This document shows, piece by piece, positions 35,601 to 45,891 of a stretch of 58,029 bases of DNA. Positions within the stretch are counted from its first letter, which is position 1, and every line of letters starts with the position of its first letter. Source of the stretch: Halocafeteria seosinensis. Taxonomy: Eukaryota > Sar > Bigyra > Bicosoecida. The translations under genes and the position numbers were made by a program. The stretch is from NCBI GenBank assembly GCA_001687465.1, contig LVLI01000437.1:1-58029 (forward strand), given 5' to 3'. The notes below the pieces were generated by a model that was given only the letters and a program-made list of their open reading frames with translations, was not told the DNA's origin and made no database searches.

Positions 35601-38405
35601 GATATGCATCCTCTAGACAGCGGAGGTAACCGACAAACTTGTACCTCTTTTAAGAGGTGCAACACGTTCAATGGTAAAGAGTCATGTGTGATTGAGTACT
35701 CAGATTGCTTTCCGACTTCGGGTGATATAAGTGTTGAAATCGTAGGCAACCATTTTGGTCCTGGAACGAACTGGGTCAAAGGTGTCCCTCCCATTGTTGA
35801 GGTAGCCATTGAGGGCCGCGGGGGCACGGAACAAGTATCTGACGACACCAATAACCCACACACGCAACGCGTTTTTACGCTCCCCGAGGGTATTGGAGTT
35901 GACCTTTTGACCCAAATCGTTGTAGCTGGACGGAGATCCCCTGCGGTGGATTCCCATTTACTATCTTATGACTCACCTAGGATCACGAGCATCATGCCTA
36001 ATAACCCAGATGCAACCGGAGAGCGTATCGAGTTTCGAGGGGCTAATTTTGGACCCTCTGGTACTGAAATTGCGGTCAAATTAGGCAATGTTACTTGCCT
36101 GGATTCTTTCATTAAGACCCCGCATAGTGTTATTACTTGCGAACTCCAAGCCGGGGTTGTCGGTCCTAAACGAATTGATATGGAGATTGGGGAGCGACTT
36201 AAATCATTTCCCGAGTGGTTGGAGTTAGTAGTTACTGAATGTAAGAGAGGATGGTATGGTCTGCAAGGTGAAACCTGTCTGTTTTGTGAGGAAGAAGAAC
36301 CTGGTGCTGTGTGTCCTGGTGGGGAGAGGTATGATGACTTGACGTACTCCGAGGAGTCCTGGTGGAAAAGCGAGGATACTCCACCTTCTGATCGTTGCCA
36401 CCCGGAAAGACAGGAACGCGAAAAGTGTCCGGTGCTGTTGCCATGTGAGCCCAACTTTGCTTGCACAGGCAATAACACATGCCATAAGTCCTATTCTGGC
36501 ACTCGCTGCAGTGATTGCGCTGATGATTACTTCCGAATAGCAGGGCTATGCCAATCTTGTCCTGATCATGCCTGGCTATTGGGTGTCATGGTCGGTTTAG
36601 GTGTCATCGGGGTAGCTGTAGGAGGATATGTCATCAACTCCAAGGGGATCAGATTGGCGTCGTTTACTATTGGTGTTGATTACTTCCAAGTGTTGGCGTT
36701 ATTTGCCAGAACCCGCGTCCGTTGGCCTGATGTTATGCAGAAGACACTTCAAGCGTTATCCTTCTTCAATTTGAATTTGGAGCTTGCTGCCCCTTCTTGT
36801 TGGATGTCGCCCCCACCATCGTTTGAAACTAAGTGGGTGGCCACAATGATGGTTCCTCTGCTTGCTTTCACTCTGTTGGCTATTCTGTATGTGGTACACT
36901 ACCTGTACAAGCTGATTGTTTTGAAGAGACCAGCTCACTTGCGACATACCCATATTAACGCAATCATTGCAACAGCAGTTGTGATTATGTACGTGTTGTA
37001 CATTTTCTTGACTCGGATGACATTGGACATCTTCAATTGCGCACCGACGAATCCGCCAGATGGCAACCTGTACATGGCTGGAATGACCGATATTGTTTGC
37101 GGTAAAAGTCCTGTGCATGTGAATTTGTTACTACCGATTGCCTCCATTTGCCTCGTGGTTTATGTGGGTGCATTCCCCATAGGATCTTATGTCTTGCTTC
37201 GAAGGAACAAAGAGCGGGTGAAACATGACCAAATTCTCCGGGCCCACGGGTATGGCTATACCCGACGGGAAAATCCCAACTACGTGTTCCGTCGTCGATA
37301 CCAAAGGCTTTATCACTTGTTCAAACCTGGCAAATGGTATTGGGTACTTGTAATTTTGCTACGAAAGTTTATGATTGCTTTTACCTCTCTGATGTTCCGG
37401 GCCTCGCCTATCTACCAACTGGCTATGACTCTTCTCGTCATCTTTGCCTCGTATGTATTTCAGGTCAGACACCAGCCTTACATGAGCAGTGGTGATTTCG
37501 CAGATGTAGTCCGAGATCATGAGAAAAAGGTGCAAATGGGAGATAAGCTTCACATGCGGATCCAAAGTACGATCGACGATACCAAAGCTCGGAATATTAA
37601 GCAATCTAAGACGACTCATGGTTGGGAAAATCAAACGACGAAGATGCAACAAAAGCGCGGTAACTACTTGGTTTCTGAGAAAATAATTCAGTATTTGACG
37701 GATTTTAACACAGTGGAAGCAATTTTGTTGTCATCAGCCATATTGGTGAATCTCTTTGGTATCATGTTTCTTTCGTCCCGATTTGACGGAGAATCTATGG
37801 AATATTACCGAGGTGACTTCGAGACCCTCGGGATACTTTGTATGCTCATTGTTTCCCTGAGCTGCGCATATTTCGTGTTCGTCTTTACGTTTGAAATGCT
37901 TTCTACGTTTTATCCCGACACGGCATTGAGGTTGGCGTCTTCGTGCTCGTGTGGAGGACGGACGGTTACCGCAACAGCTTCTGACAAGGGGGCGAGGGTA
38001 AGAAAGGGCGCTCGCCCGTCCTTGAGCGGGAGACGTAGAAGCGCTGTCGTCACCCAAACCAATCCTTTGTCTGCTGCAGCAGCTGAGAAGAAAGCGGCTG
38101 GTGCCGAAGAACTTACAGACGCTGACATGATTAAACAGCTACAGAGTCAGCTCCAACAGGCTCGAGATGAAATTATTGAGCTGAAAAAGAGTCAAGACCA
38201 AGTATCCGTAAAGAATGCTTATGGTACAACGTACTCGAAGAGCAAGACAAAACGAGAATTCGGTCAATTTAGGAAACACACGAGCGGCAAAAGCCCTTCC
38301 AAGGCTACTCCTGGAATAAAAAGGCGAGTGAGTCGCCAAGTAGCGGTACCCCCCGGCGAAGGACTGCTTCCTCAGGATAGTGCAGAAGACGCAAGTCCTC
38401 AGTGA
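26674..38405 (+). CDS. Giant receptor-like membrane protein GR3
   Basis: Exons 26674-26862 (63 codons) and 26937-38405 give 3885 aa. The 74-nt intron (GTACGT...GTACAG) interrupts the same codon boundary as in GR1 and GR2. Signal peptide is about residues 1-20; then the CCYC...CCPC module, Cys-rich GCC2/GCC3 repeats to about 484, cadherin-like repeats, IPT/TIG repeats about 1677-3164, an EGF-like module, eight or nine membrane helices about 3275-3718, and a tail with a coiled coil and TKREFGQ. It is the most diverged of the three in the ectodomain and juxtamembrane region (for example TYSEESWWKSED, where GR1 and GR2 have WWRTND). The loop motifs KERVKHDQILRAHGYG and LYHLFKPGKWYW are unchanged. 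It is convergent with the FKBP gene, 114 bp away. Confidence 0.88.
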
Positions 38406-38519
38406 GTGTCTAGTCACAATGATTTACTCATTCTCCTCCCTCTTGAATGGTAAACATCTGTTGTATCGACACGCCCAACTGTCCATGCATCCATACACCG
38501 TATCTCTCTATTTGGCCGA

Positions 38520-39346
38520 CTAAATACTGTCCGAGAGCACATTAGTTCTTCGGTTTTGGTGGGCTTCCTCTAATTGTGCGGTCTCTTCACGCTTCGCAAA
38601 CGAGTGCACCGCAAGCGTTACTTTTAGGCTTCTACTTGGTGGCACTTTCGGTGGCATGCCGAGTTTTCCGAAGGCATATTCCGTAGGAATATAGACTTGA
38701 GCCTTTGAACCTCGCGGAATCCGTTGCAATGCTTCTTCGATTCCTGGAGATATGACCAGCATAACGTGTGCAAAAGTTTAAGCGTGTCCTGCTGTACGTT
38801 TTCGTACCTGGAAGGAGCGCATGGACTCCCAATAAACATTTTGCAGTCTCCTTCTTGTCAAAGCTGTTGGCAATAACTTCTTTCCTGGAACCGTCCACAT
38901 CGCAAACCTGAGCCAGTTAGATAGGCACACGCGTGACTGGTACCGCCATAAATAGCTCACCTTCCCATGCTTACCGTAATTTCATAGTCAAAGTTGACCA
39001 AATCGCCCTTGGAAGCGCACTCCGTGTGCTCTCTGTAGCACATTCAGCGATGTCCATTATGAATGAAATGGCACTGGGAATTACTTCAATTTTTAAATGC
39101 AGTGGCGTACCCTTTTTCAATCACTTTGATTTGAATATGTTCCCCTGACCGAGCCGAGGTTCTGTATGAGCCTCGGGAGCTCTTTTTCTTTCTCAGAGAC
39201 GCTTCCCGCGCCTGTATAGCAGTCTCACGCTTGGGATAGTCCTCCAACCTCTCAAAGTCTGGAACCAAGGGGGGCAATAACCGGTTCTCGCTGCTGCCAG
39301 TCGGCCGCTTTCCAGAGGACGACGAGAGTCCTCCCGCCGCAGCCAT
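38520..39346 (-). CDS. FKBP-type peptidyl-prolyl isomerase-like protein, four exons
   Basis: Exons on the minus strand are 39346-39111, 39032-38975, 38907-38808 and 38743-38520. The introns (78, 67 and 64 nt) have GT-AG borders and join into one 205-aa frame. The first ~60 residues are basic and low-complexity, with no signal peptide. The FKBP fold then begins at GDLVNFDYEIT, continues through VHALLPGIEEAL and GSKAQVYIPTEYAFGK, and ends at PPSRSLKVTLAV. The pocket Tyr residues (FDYE, EYAFG) are present. The Trp at the pocket floor of FKBP12 (GWEE) is Ile here (GIEE), and the first variable loop is altered, so activity may be weak or the domain may act as a chaperone. A short tail is rich in Glu and Arg. 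The splicing model is inferred from frame and homology only. Confidence 0.75.
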
Positions 39347-40103
39347 TGCACTTCTTCATACAGGGAAATGGACTCGTCCTGCCTGGTTTGCCCCGCCAGC
39401 GCTGAATTACTGCTATGTCTGTGTAACTAGTTTGTTGTAGCCCGTTGTTGCCTTGGACGTATTCACATTCACTCAACCAATTCACCGTGCAAGTACATAC
39501 TCGTGCGAGTCTTACACAGCGGGATGTTATTTTCCCATCTCATCAAAGTCAATAGGAATCTTTCCTTTATGGAATACTTTAAACAATGCTTTCCTTCCTT
39601 CCTTCCTTGCTGCTTTGTTTAAGCAGTTGATTCACTGAGTTGAACTTCATACCGAACAATCATTGTGCTCAACAGCAAATTGGAAATAACAAAAAAGGTT
39701 TCCCGGGGGGGAAGGTAGGGAAGAGGAATGTACTCTGCGTGTGTTGGCTGTATTGATCAATTCACCAGTATATTGGTCCTTTAGGAGTCAATCCAGGTGT
39801 AGGTAAGTCGGTATGTTATCTCTCTCATGTATGTAGAGTCGTGGCGTGGAGAGAAACGGAAAATAGAGAAAGTGCAAGCGTGGGGACTGGGACCAGAGGG
39901 CGGTCTGTTTGTTTCAGTTGAGTACGGGGGAAGCTGTAGGGGACGGATGGTCCCTGACCTTTTTTGTTGTTTTCAGGGGGCCAGTATTCATGGCGTGTAT
40001 GCTGTTATTCATGGCGTGTATAGCCTTGTCGTCACGTATATTAACTCTAATTGTCCTAATGCAGTGGAGCGAATACTCGTGCAAGCCTTAAACAGCGTGA
40101 AAA
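39347..40103. promoter_or_regulatory. Divergent spacer between FKBP and RPL31
   Basis: This 757-bp stretch should carry both promoters. It holds a TTCC microsatellite (39590-39608) and a 16-bp direct repeat, TATTCATGGCGTGTAT, at 39985-40000 and 40006-40021. A pyrimidine run at 39958-39974 lies about 130 bp before the RPL31 ATG. No gene was seen; the ORFs here are short and without domain signal. Confidence 0.5.
39590..39608 (+). repeat. TTCC microsatellite
   Basis: Between four and five TTCC units lie in the FKBP-RPL31 spacer. Confidence 0.8.
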
Positions 40104-40567
40104 ATGGGAAAAACATCCACACCCCGCGATCGTACGTGTGACTTTCATTCATTCACTTTTTCCTTTGAAAGAGTCCGTGTGTATGTGCATAGAATGGCAC
40201 ACGTATTTTGTTAATGTATACAGTCCCTGTGGAGAAGGAGTTGACCGTGAACCTGCACAAATGCCTCCATGGCATTGGGTTCAAGCGCCGTGCGCCCCGG
40301 GCCATCCGCGAAATCAAGAAGCAAGCCGAGAAGGAGATGAGGACCAAGGATGTGCGTGTTGATACAGATCTCAATAAATTCGTGTGGAGCAAAGGCATCC
40401 GCAACGTACCACGCCGCGTACGAGTGAAGTTTGTCCGCCAGCGAAATGACGATGAAGAAGCCAAAGAGAAAATGTTCACCATTGTCAAACACGTCGATGT
40501 GGAAGATTTCAAGGGATTGGCCACGGCCAAAACAAATGTAGCCGTCGATGAAGAAGACAGCGAGTAA
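40104..40567 (+). CDS. RPL31: 60S ribosomal protein L31 (eL31)
   Basis: Exons 40104-40131 and 40224-40567 give 123 aa. The 92-nt intron is GTACGT...ATACAG. The first exon encodes only MGKTSTPRD plus one base, so the N terminus is easily missed. The body matches eL31 along its length: ELTVNLHKCLHGIGFKRRAPRA, then VRVDTDLNKFVWSKGIRNVP, then the basic RRVRVKF strand. Length is typical for the family. eL31 sits on the large subunit near the peptide exit tunnel and is shared by eukaryotes and archaea. The acidic end (DEEDSE) is slightly longer than usual. It is convergent with the Grc3/NOL9 gene. Confidence 0.95.
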
Positions 40568-40878
40568 AAAACACCTATTTATGGAACCCGAGTCAGAGAG
40601 CACCAGAAAAAGGTCATTATTCCACACGACGACCACATTGCAGCCCAAGAGAAGAGACACGGTCTGCCGGTTGCTTTCTTACTTTCGTTTATTCGCTTGC
40701 TTGTTCATTTGTTCGATGTAACTAATGCAAACGTCCAACATAGGCGTCTTAATGGACCTCTGTTGGTATGTTTGTTGGTTGCAACAAACGAGAAAGGAAA
40801 GAAAAAAAAAATATGCAGCACACGCAGTTTAGGATCCAACTCATATCTATGTATGTACCATCATTGTTTATGAATCGG
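40568..40878. other. Convergent spacer RPL31 / Grc3
   Basis: This 311-bp stretch holds both 3' untranslated regions and an A-rich run at about 40800-40812. No gene or other structure was seen. Confidence 0.6.
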
Positions 40879-43575
40879 CTACGCTCGTCGTAGCCGTTTC
40901 CTCCCAAGCGTGGTTCTTGCAGTCTTAAAAACCGATCCCACTAACTCTAGAGACTCCCCTTGATTCGGATTCTCATATTGTATTTTTAGAGAACTCTCTG
41001 GCTGAGTTAACTCCTGAGCTGTGCTATATGGTGTATGAAACCCAAGGCCACCCAAACTCAACCCAGAAATATCTGTACTTCCAGCTCGAAACCTAGGGTT
41101 ATATTTGGGCGTCCATGCATCCGAAGGCTGTACTGGCCTCAATGCTTCGGGAAAGTCCAAAGAGCAGCAGCCCAATCCGTCCACCATTTGAATTCTCTCC
41201 GCATCTAGCGGAGCAAACATGAGCAGAATTGGGGTAATATCTTCTTTTGTCACACGAGGCGATGTGTCACAGTGCGTCTCGAAGTGCAACATTCCCGAAT
41301 TGAACACTTGTAATACTAGCCCAATTCCAACACAATTCCAATGGGAAGGAAATGGGCTGTTTATTGTTCTCAGTCCTGATCCGGTGGTAAAGCATTCAAC
41401 GTTGTCAATGTCGTTTGCTGATGCCATTAGGGCAACGGTTTGTCCATTCAACGTAGCGATAACCTGATCATGAGTTAAATTATCCGATACCGTATCTCCG
41501 AGATATCCAAGCGAGACGATTACATCCGATAACGGGACCGTATACAGATATGAAGAGCTGCGGGGGCTTCCATACATCCACTGAGCCGGTGTCGGAACCG
41601 GAAGTCCAGTAGTTCTGTCCTCCTGAGCAGCATACAATATTCTTGGCAAGCCAAGAGGCGTTTGCTGCAATCGAGGAATGCCCTGACCGGTAATCCAGTC
41701 AACTAGACAATCCTCCGTGGAGACCACTGATTGTGGAACGGAAGAGTTCTGACTGTGAAAAGGAGGGACCATGTAGTTCCACATTCGCAGCTTCCTTAAC
41801 TCGACACTGCTCAAAGAGACGGGTTGGCAGGTAGTGCGTTCGACGATACCCTGTGAAACCTCGTTGCTTGCGGCGTTAGTAGGTGAAGGGCCTTCCGATG
41901 TATCTGGGGCAATGACAAAACATTCTATCAATGTGTTCGAAGGAGTTTGTCCGTCGCCTTTCGTTTCCTGTAAGCTTTTTCTCGACTGTAAAATACGCTC
42001 ACACAGGTTCATCGTTATACAATGGCAGTAGTCTGGTTCGATTGCTTTCGTGAAAGGGGAAACTGCACGAAACTCGACAAGCTCGCAATCTTGGAATCGT
42101 TCAAGCCACCAATCAGCTCGCAATTCCGGGTCCTCGAACCCGATTACGCGACATCTGTGCTTCCCCCTTAGAACAGTTTGGAAAACGGTCTCGAATGTTG
42201 ACACCAAAAGCTCGTAGCCCATTCCTTGGGTCCATCCCATCGTGTTGACGAGTATCAAGCCCCCTTGAGTAGTATCAATACCCATAGCGACGTGCTTTAC
42301 TCCATCCAAGAACAACTGTAAAGCATTTTGGGGATTGGTCATGCCCACAAAAGAGCACCGATTAGGCGTCCTGATTTGCTCATATGAGGGTTTCAATAGC
42401 CAATCACCCGGTCGTAGGACATGCAAGGACACCATACCGGGAAGATAGAGTTCCGGCTGTCCCACATCAGCCTCTACCCAAAACACTGGTGTCCGATTTA
42501 AACTCAGATGCGCGTTAGCAATCAGTCTTAAGAAGGAACTTTTGCCCGAACCTTTTGATCCATAAACAAATCCACATGACAGCTGCTTTTGAACTGAGTT
42601 GCGCCCATTGTGTAGCGACACGCATTCCGAGACAACCGACGACCATTGTCTAGGTATCACAGTGCGCTTCCAATGAGCGATATGGGTTGTACTTTGAAGT
42701 ACTTCCCGTTCCGGTGTTGACATGCTCACGCTACCACCGCCACACTGTTGGATAGCATTGCTCGCATGATTACAATGTGTTCGTAACTGAGTTGGTGAGA
42801 GTACTGCAATGGCAGTCTTGAGTTGCAGATCCTCGTTCAATGCCGTTTCGAGCGTGCTTAACTGGTCCCGTACTTGTGTCAAATGCGAGGAGTTCTCATC
42901 CTCCAAATTCCACGGAGAGAGCTCAAGGACTGCTCCATTTTCCACATGCTCTCCCGTCAATCTCTTGTACCTATCCAATAACAATTGAACGTTGTCGACA
43001 TTTGCTTGTGCGTCCTCTTGCGGTTGCATCGAAACATCCACGTGATGAGACATCGGTCTGGCTCTCTCCGTCGACGTGGGTTGCCCATTCTTTGCTTGTG
43101 CTGCTGTAGCTGTGGTCCCCTCGAGTGTCAGCAAGTGGTATCGATCGAACAGACGCACATGTTGAACGAGTGCTGCTGGACCCCATACAGGCGCATGTAA
43201 GAGCGTCCACCCATCTTGTCTGCGTAGTACGCAGCCATTCACTACCACGACTGCTCCTTCGCCAGTATTATCGCCTCCTGCACATCGTATCCAACATCTC
43301 CCCAGGAGCCACAGATGAGAGGCCAGAGTGCTTTCGTCGGTCAATAGCACCAGCGTCGTCCCATCACTAGTACGCTTGGTATGGCATGCAAATGGATGCA
43401 GGATTCCATCTCCATCATCCGTATCCGCTTGCTTGCTAGAGGCACCCGTGCCATGAGCATCTTCTTCCGTACTACTCCCGCCCTCCTGGTGGTCATCAGC
43501 ATGACCATGTACGTAGGATAGCGACGAGGAGGATAGAGAGGAGGAGGTCTGCCGCCGCCGTCTCTTTCTCGCCAT
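40879..43575 (-). CDS. Polynucleotide 5'-hydroxyl-kinase, Grc3/NOL9 family
   Basis: 898 aa from the ATG at 43575, chosen because it begins MARKRRRR, a good nuclear/nucleolar signal, followed by a low-complexity Ser-rich stretch. The frame is open to 43830, with other ATGs (for example 43626). The P-loop GSKGSGKSSF lies at about residues 337-346. Some 25 residues later VEADVGQPELYLPG matches the Grc3/NOL9/CLP1 segment D-x-GQ-x-E-x-x-x-PG, which holds the catalytic Asp. FVGMTNPQNAL and ILVNTMGWTQGMGYELL match later kinase-core motifs. In yeast and human, Grc3/NOL9 phosphorylates the 5' end of the ITS2 cut product so that 25S/28S rRNA can mature. The ~330-residue N-terminal and ~350-residue C-terminal parts are weakly conserved, as is usual for the family. 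No introns are needed. Confidence 0.85.
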   Translation of the reverse strand: MARKRRRRQTSSSLSSSSLSYVHGHADDHQEGGSSTEEDAHGTGASSKQADTDDGDGILHPFACHTKRTSDGTTLVLLTDESTLASHLWLLGRCWIRCAGGDNTGEGAVVVVNGCVLRRQDGWTLLHAPVWGPAALVQHVRLFDRYHLLTLEGTTATAAQAKNGQPTSTERARPMSHHVDVSMQPQEDAQANVDNVQLLLDRYKRLTGEHVENGAVLELSPWNLEDENSSHLTQVRDQLSTLETALNEDLQLKTAIAVLSPTQLRTHCNHASNAIQQCGGGSVSMSTPEREVLQSTTHIAHWKRTVIPRQWSSVVSECVSLHNGRNSVQKQLSCGFVYGSKGSGKSSFLRLIANAHLSLNRTPVFWVEADVGQPELYLPGMVSLHVLRPGDWLLKPSYEQIRTPNRCSFVGMTNPQNALQLFLDGVKHVAMGIDTTQGGLILVNTMGWTQGMGYELLVSTFETVFQTVLRGKHRCRVIGFEDPELRADWWLERFQDCELVEFRAVSPFTKAIEPDYCHCITMNLCERILQSRKSLQETKGDGQTPSNTLIECFVIAPDTSEGPSPTNAASNEVSQGIVERTTCQPVSLSSVELRKLRMWNYMVPPFHSQNSSVPQSVVSTEDCLVDWITGQGIPRLQQTPLGLPRILYAAQEDRTTGLPVPTPAQWMYGSPRSSSYLYTVPLSDVIVSLGYLGDTVSDNLTHDQVIATLNGQTVALMASANDIDNVECFTTGSGLRTINSPFPSHWNCVGIGLVLQVFNSGMLHFETHCDTSPRVTKEDITPILLMFAPLDAERIQMVDGLGCCSLDFPEALRPVQPSDAWTPKYNPRFRAGSTDISGLSLGGLGFHTPYSTAQELTQPESSLKIQYENPNQGESLELVGSVFKTARTTLGRKRLRRA

Positions 43576-45786
43576 GGCAGCAACATGTCCACGGACACTT
43601 ACTATACTCGAACCCTCCTCTACCATACAAGACGAATACTTCCGGGCCGACGGACCGACGGTATGTGTGTACTGTATGTGCATTGCCATGCATGCGTGGA
43701 TGTGGATTTCCGGTGCGAAATCCGGACCGGCCGGCGACAAGAGACGATGGACGGCAGATTGTTGCAAGAATGAACACTGTACGTGTAGCACCACATTTTT
43801 CATCCACTTTCCATCCATCAATCTATACATCCTTCATATCGATCCGTTTTTCGTCCACCCAATCTCTCTTCCTTACTGTTGCTAACGGCGGGGGTACACT
43901 GTACTGTAACTCCACGAAGCTGACGAAGGAGAACTTAAAGTTCCTACTGGTTCCTGGCGTACAGTATTGGATGCTCCAGACTGGAGAAGTCTGCCCTCTA
44001 AAGACTTACAGGAAAAGGCTAATGAAAAGGCATGCATCCAATGGGCTGCTGGTAGGTACTTGTACAAGACAGACGAACACATGTAGATACATGTATGTGG
44101 TACAAGTGAACCCAACGCTGAAGCATGGGTTTCTTACAACTTCAGATAACTCATGCATGCATGCAGTACCGTATGAAATCACCGGCTACACAATGTACGG
44201 GTTGGAGGGCCCAGACTTATAGGACTTTGAAAGCTGTAAACACGATGACAAAAACACCCGAGTGCAGCGGTTCCACTGGTGAGTGTCACTGAGTGGTAAA
44301 GAAGAAGGAAGCCCCTTAACGGATGAGTACAGTAGATATCTACAATGGATCACCATTAGATACCTACTGAGTACGTCTTCTACTCGGTTCAACACGACCA
44401 ATTCCTGTCTACCAGGTATCTTCGGCGCGTTACACTACCGAAGACCGAGACAATAGTGCGTACTCGACATTTGTTGTGCATACGGTGAGTATGTTAGTCC
44501 GGTACCGCAATATACGAGAATGGAAAGAGTCGGGGTATCTATGTCTGGTTGGTCAAAGCGGCAAGATCCAACAAGCTCACTTCTCTACTTTTTCCTGCTT
44601 CGGTACTATCTGGTTAGTAGCAATAGTTTGCTGTTGTCGAACTTTTAACAATGATTTAGAATTCTTCATAAGTATCCTTTCAATATGTACAGTGTGTGCT
44701 TGTAGCATTGCTGACGACAACAAAACTGTAGTGTTAGAACTCCGTATAGTCATCGCGGAATGATCAGGATATTCTTGAACTTACGGTAAGTGCAACCAGG
44801 CCAACTTGACACACACGTGACAGATAACCCACCGGCCGGGGAGTTGACCGCATCCTCTTAACGAGGAGCGGTACATGCGCCCGTGTCAAGCAGCGACGGG
44901 CCCGCTGTTCCTGCAGCCTTGCTGACATGCGCCGTGAGGGAACACAACACTTGACTGAGTCGGTGCGCTTCAGTAGCGCCTCCATCACTGTTACACTGTA
45001 CAACTGGTACCAATCTCATACAGATGGCATGGATGTTGGAACCATGCAAATTCCATGCTTCCTGGCATTGTGCATCAGTCATGTGCGCCCTGTTCTGCTG
45101 CTTCGATGGCCTGTACGCTATTACTTTGGAGTGGCATGACGACGAGTGCACGCGCACGCGCGGACACACACTTCCGTTGAAGGTGGCGGCTGCGACCTGG
45201 GATGGCAGCCTGCGACTGTCTTGCTGGCGGCAAGGATCTAATAACCGATGTGTTGCAGCAGAATTTGCCCAACGTTTGTTGTTGTATATTCCCACCTTCA
45301 TATTGAAAGCATTCTTGTTTGTATATGTACAGTAGTCAGTCGGTGGTAACGGACAGTTGGCTTTGTGCGTGCGTGCCGAGGAAGCCGGTGGGTTGGTTTG
45401 CTAAGACCACTGCTGATATTCATGCATTCGGGACGCTATTACGACTGCGTTGCTTTAAATTGTACGCGAAACGGAAAAGAGATAGAGAGAGAGTGCACCC
45501 TACACTACTGTATTCGTGCTTTGCAAGACTGTGTGTGCGTTTGTACACGAGACGGAAACGACAGCTGTTTGGGGGGGTCTTTCCCTCCAACAGTATACAG
45601 TACACTCCTTGCATACGCCTATCGACTGGAGGAGAAGAAGAAGAAGGGCGAAAGACAACGCCACTTCTACTCGCATTACGTTCAGTTCCTGTGCTCAGCT
45701 TCGAACAGACCACACCGGCTGCGGGTGGATAGTTGTCAACCGGCCGGGAGCCTTTCCCATTGGTAGATAGCGGCCCACCTACCTGG
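43576..45786. other. 2.2-kb spacer upstream of Grc3/NOL9 and the 1352-aa gene
   Basis: No gene can be supported here. The longest ORF (43665-44222, plus) has no domain, biased composition, and overlaps the Grc3 upstream ORF. TACTGTA/TACAGTA motifs recur at 43902, 43960, 44328, 45328 and 45596. There is a CATGCATG run at about 44153-44164 and a GAAGAA run at about 45633-45647. No tRNA or small-RNA fold was evident by eye. It must contain the promoters of both flanking genes. Confidence 0.5.
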
Positions 45787-45891
45787 ATGCCAACGCACGG
45801 TAAGTGAAGTCAAAGTTTGGATGGGTAGCTGTGTGGTAGCGGTCCATCCATCACGCATCTACAATGACCTGGTTTTGCGCAGAGATTCGAG
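45787..45891 (+). promoter_or_regulatory. Probable 5' leader with an 83-nt intron and short uORF
   Basis: A strong donor, CACG|GTAAGT at 45800, and an acceptor, TTTTGCGCAG ending at 45882, bracket 83 nt just before the main ATG at 45892. After removal, the ATG at 45787 opens a uORF of about 15 codons that overlaps the main start in another frame. This is inferred from splice motifs only. Confidence 0.4.

Noticed and set aside
203-38405. Calling GR1-GR3 ephrin-type tyrosine kinases
   Set aside because: The Cys-rich repeats resemble the ephrin-receptor-like family, which often gives that name in automatic annotation, but no kinase domain is present.
43576-43830. Longer N terminus of the Grc3/NOL9 protein (85 extra residues)
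   Set aside because: The extension is Cys/His/Met-rich without a domain, whereas MARKRRRR at 43575 is a natural nuclear start.
43665-44222. 185-codon plus-strand ORF
   Set aside because: No domain, odd composition, overlaps the Grc3/NOL9 upstream region, and no splice signals link it to a neighbour.
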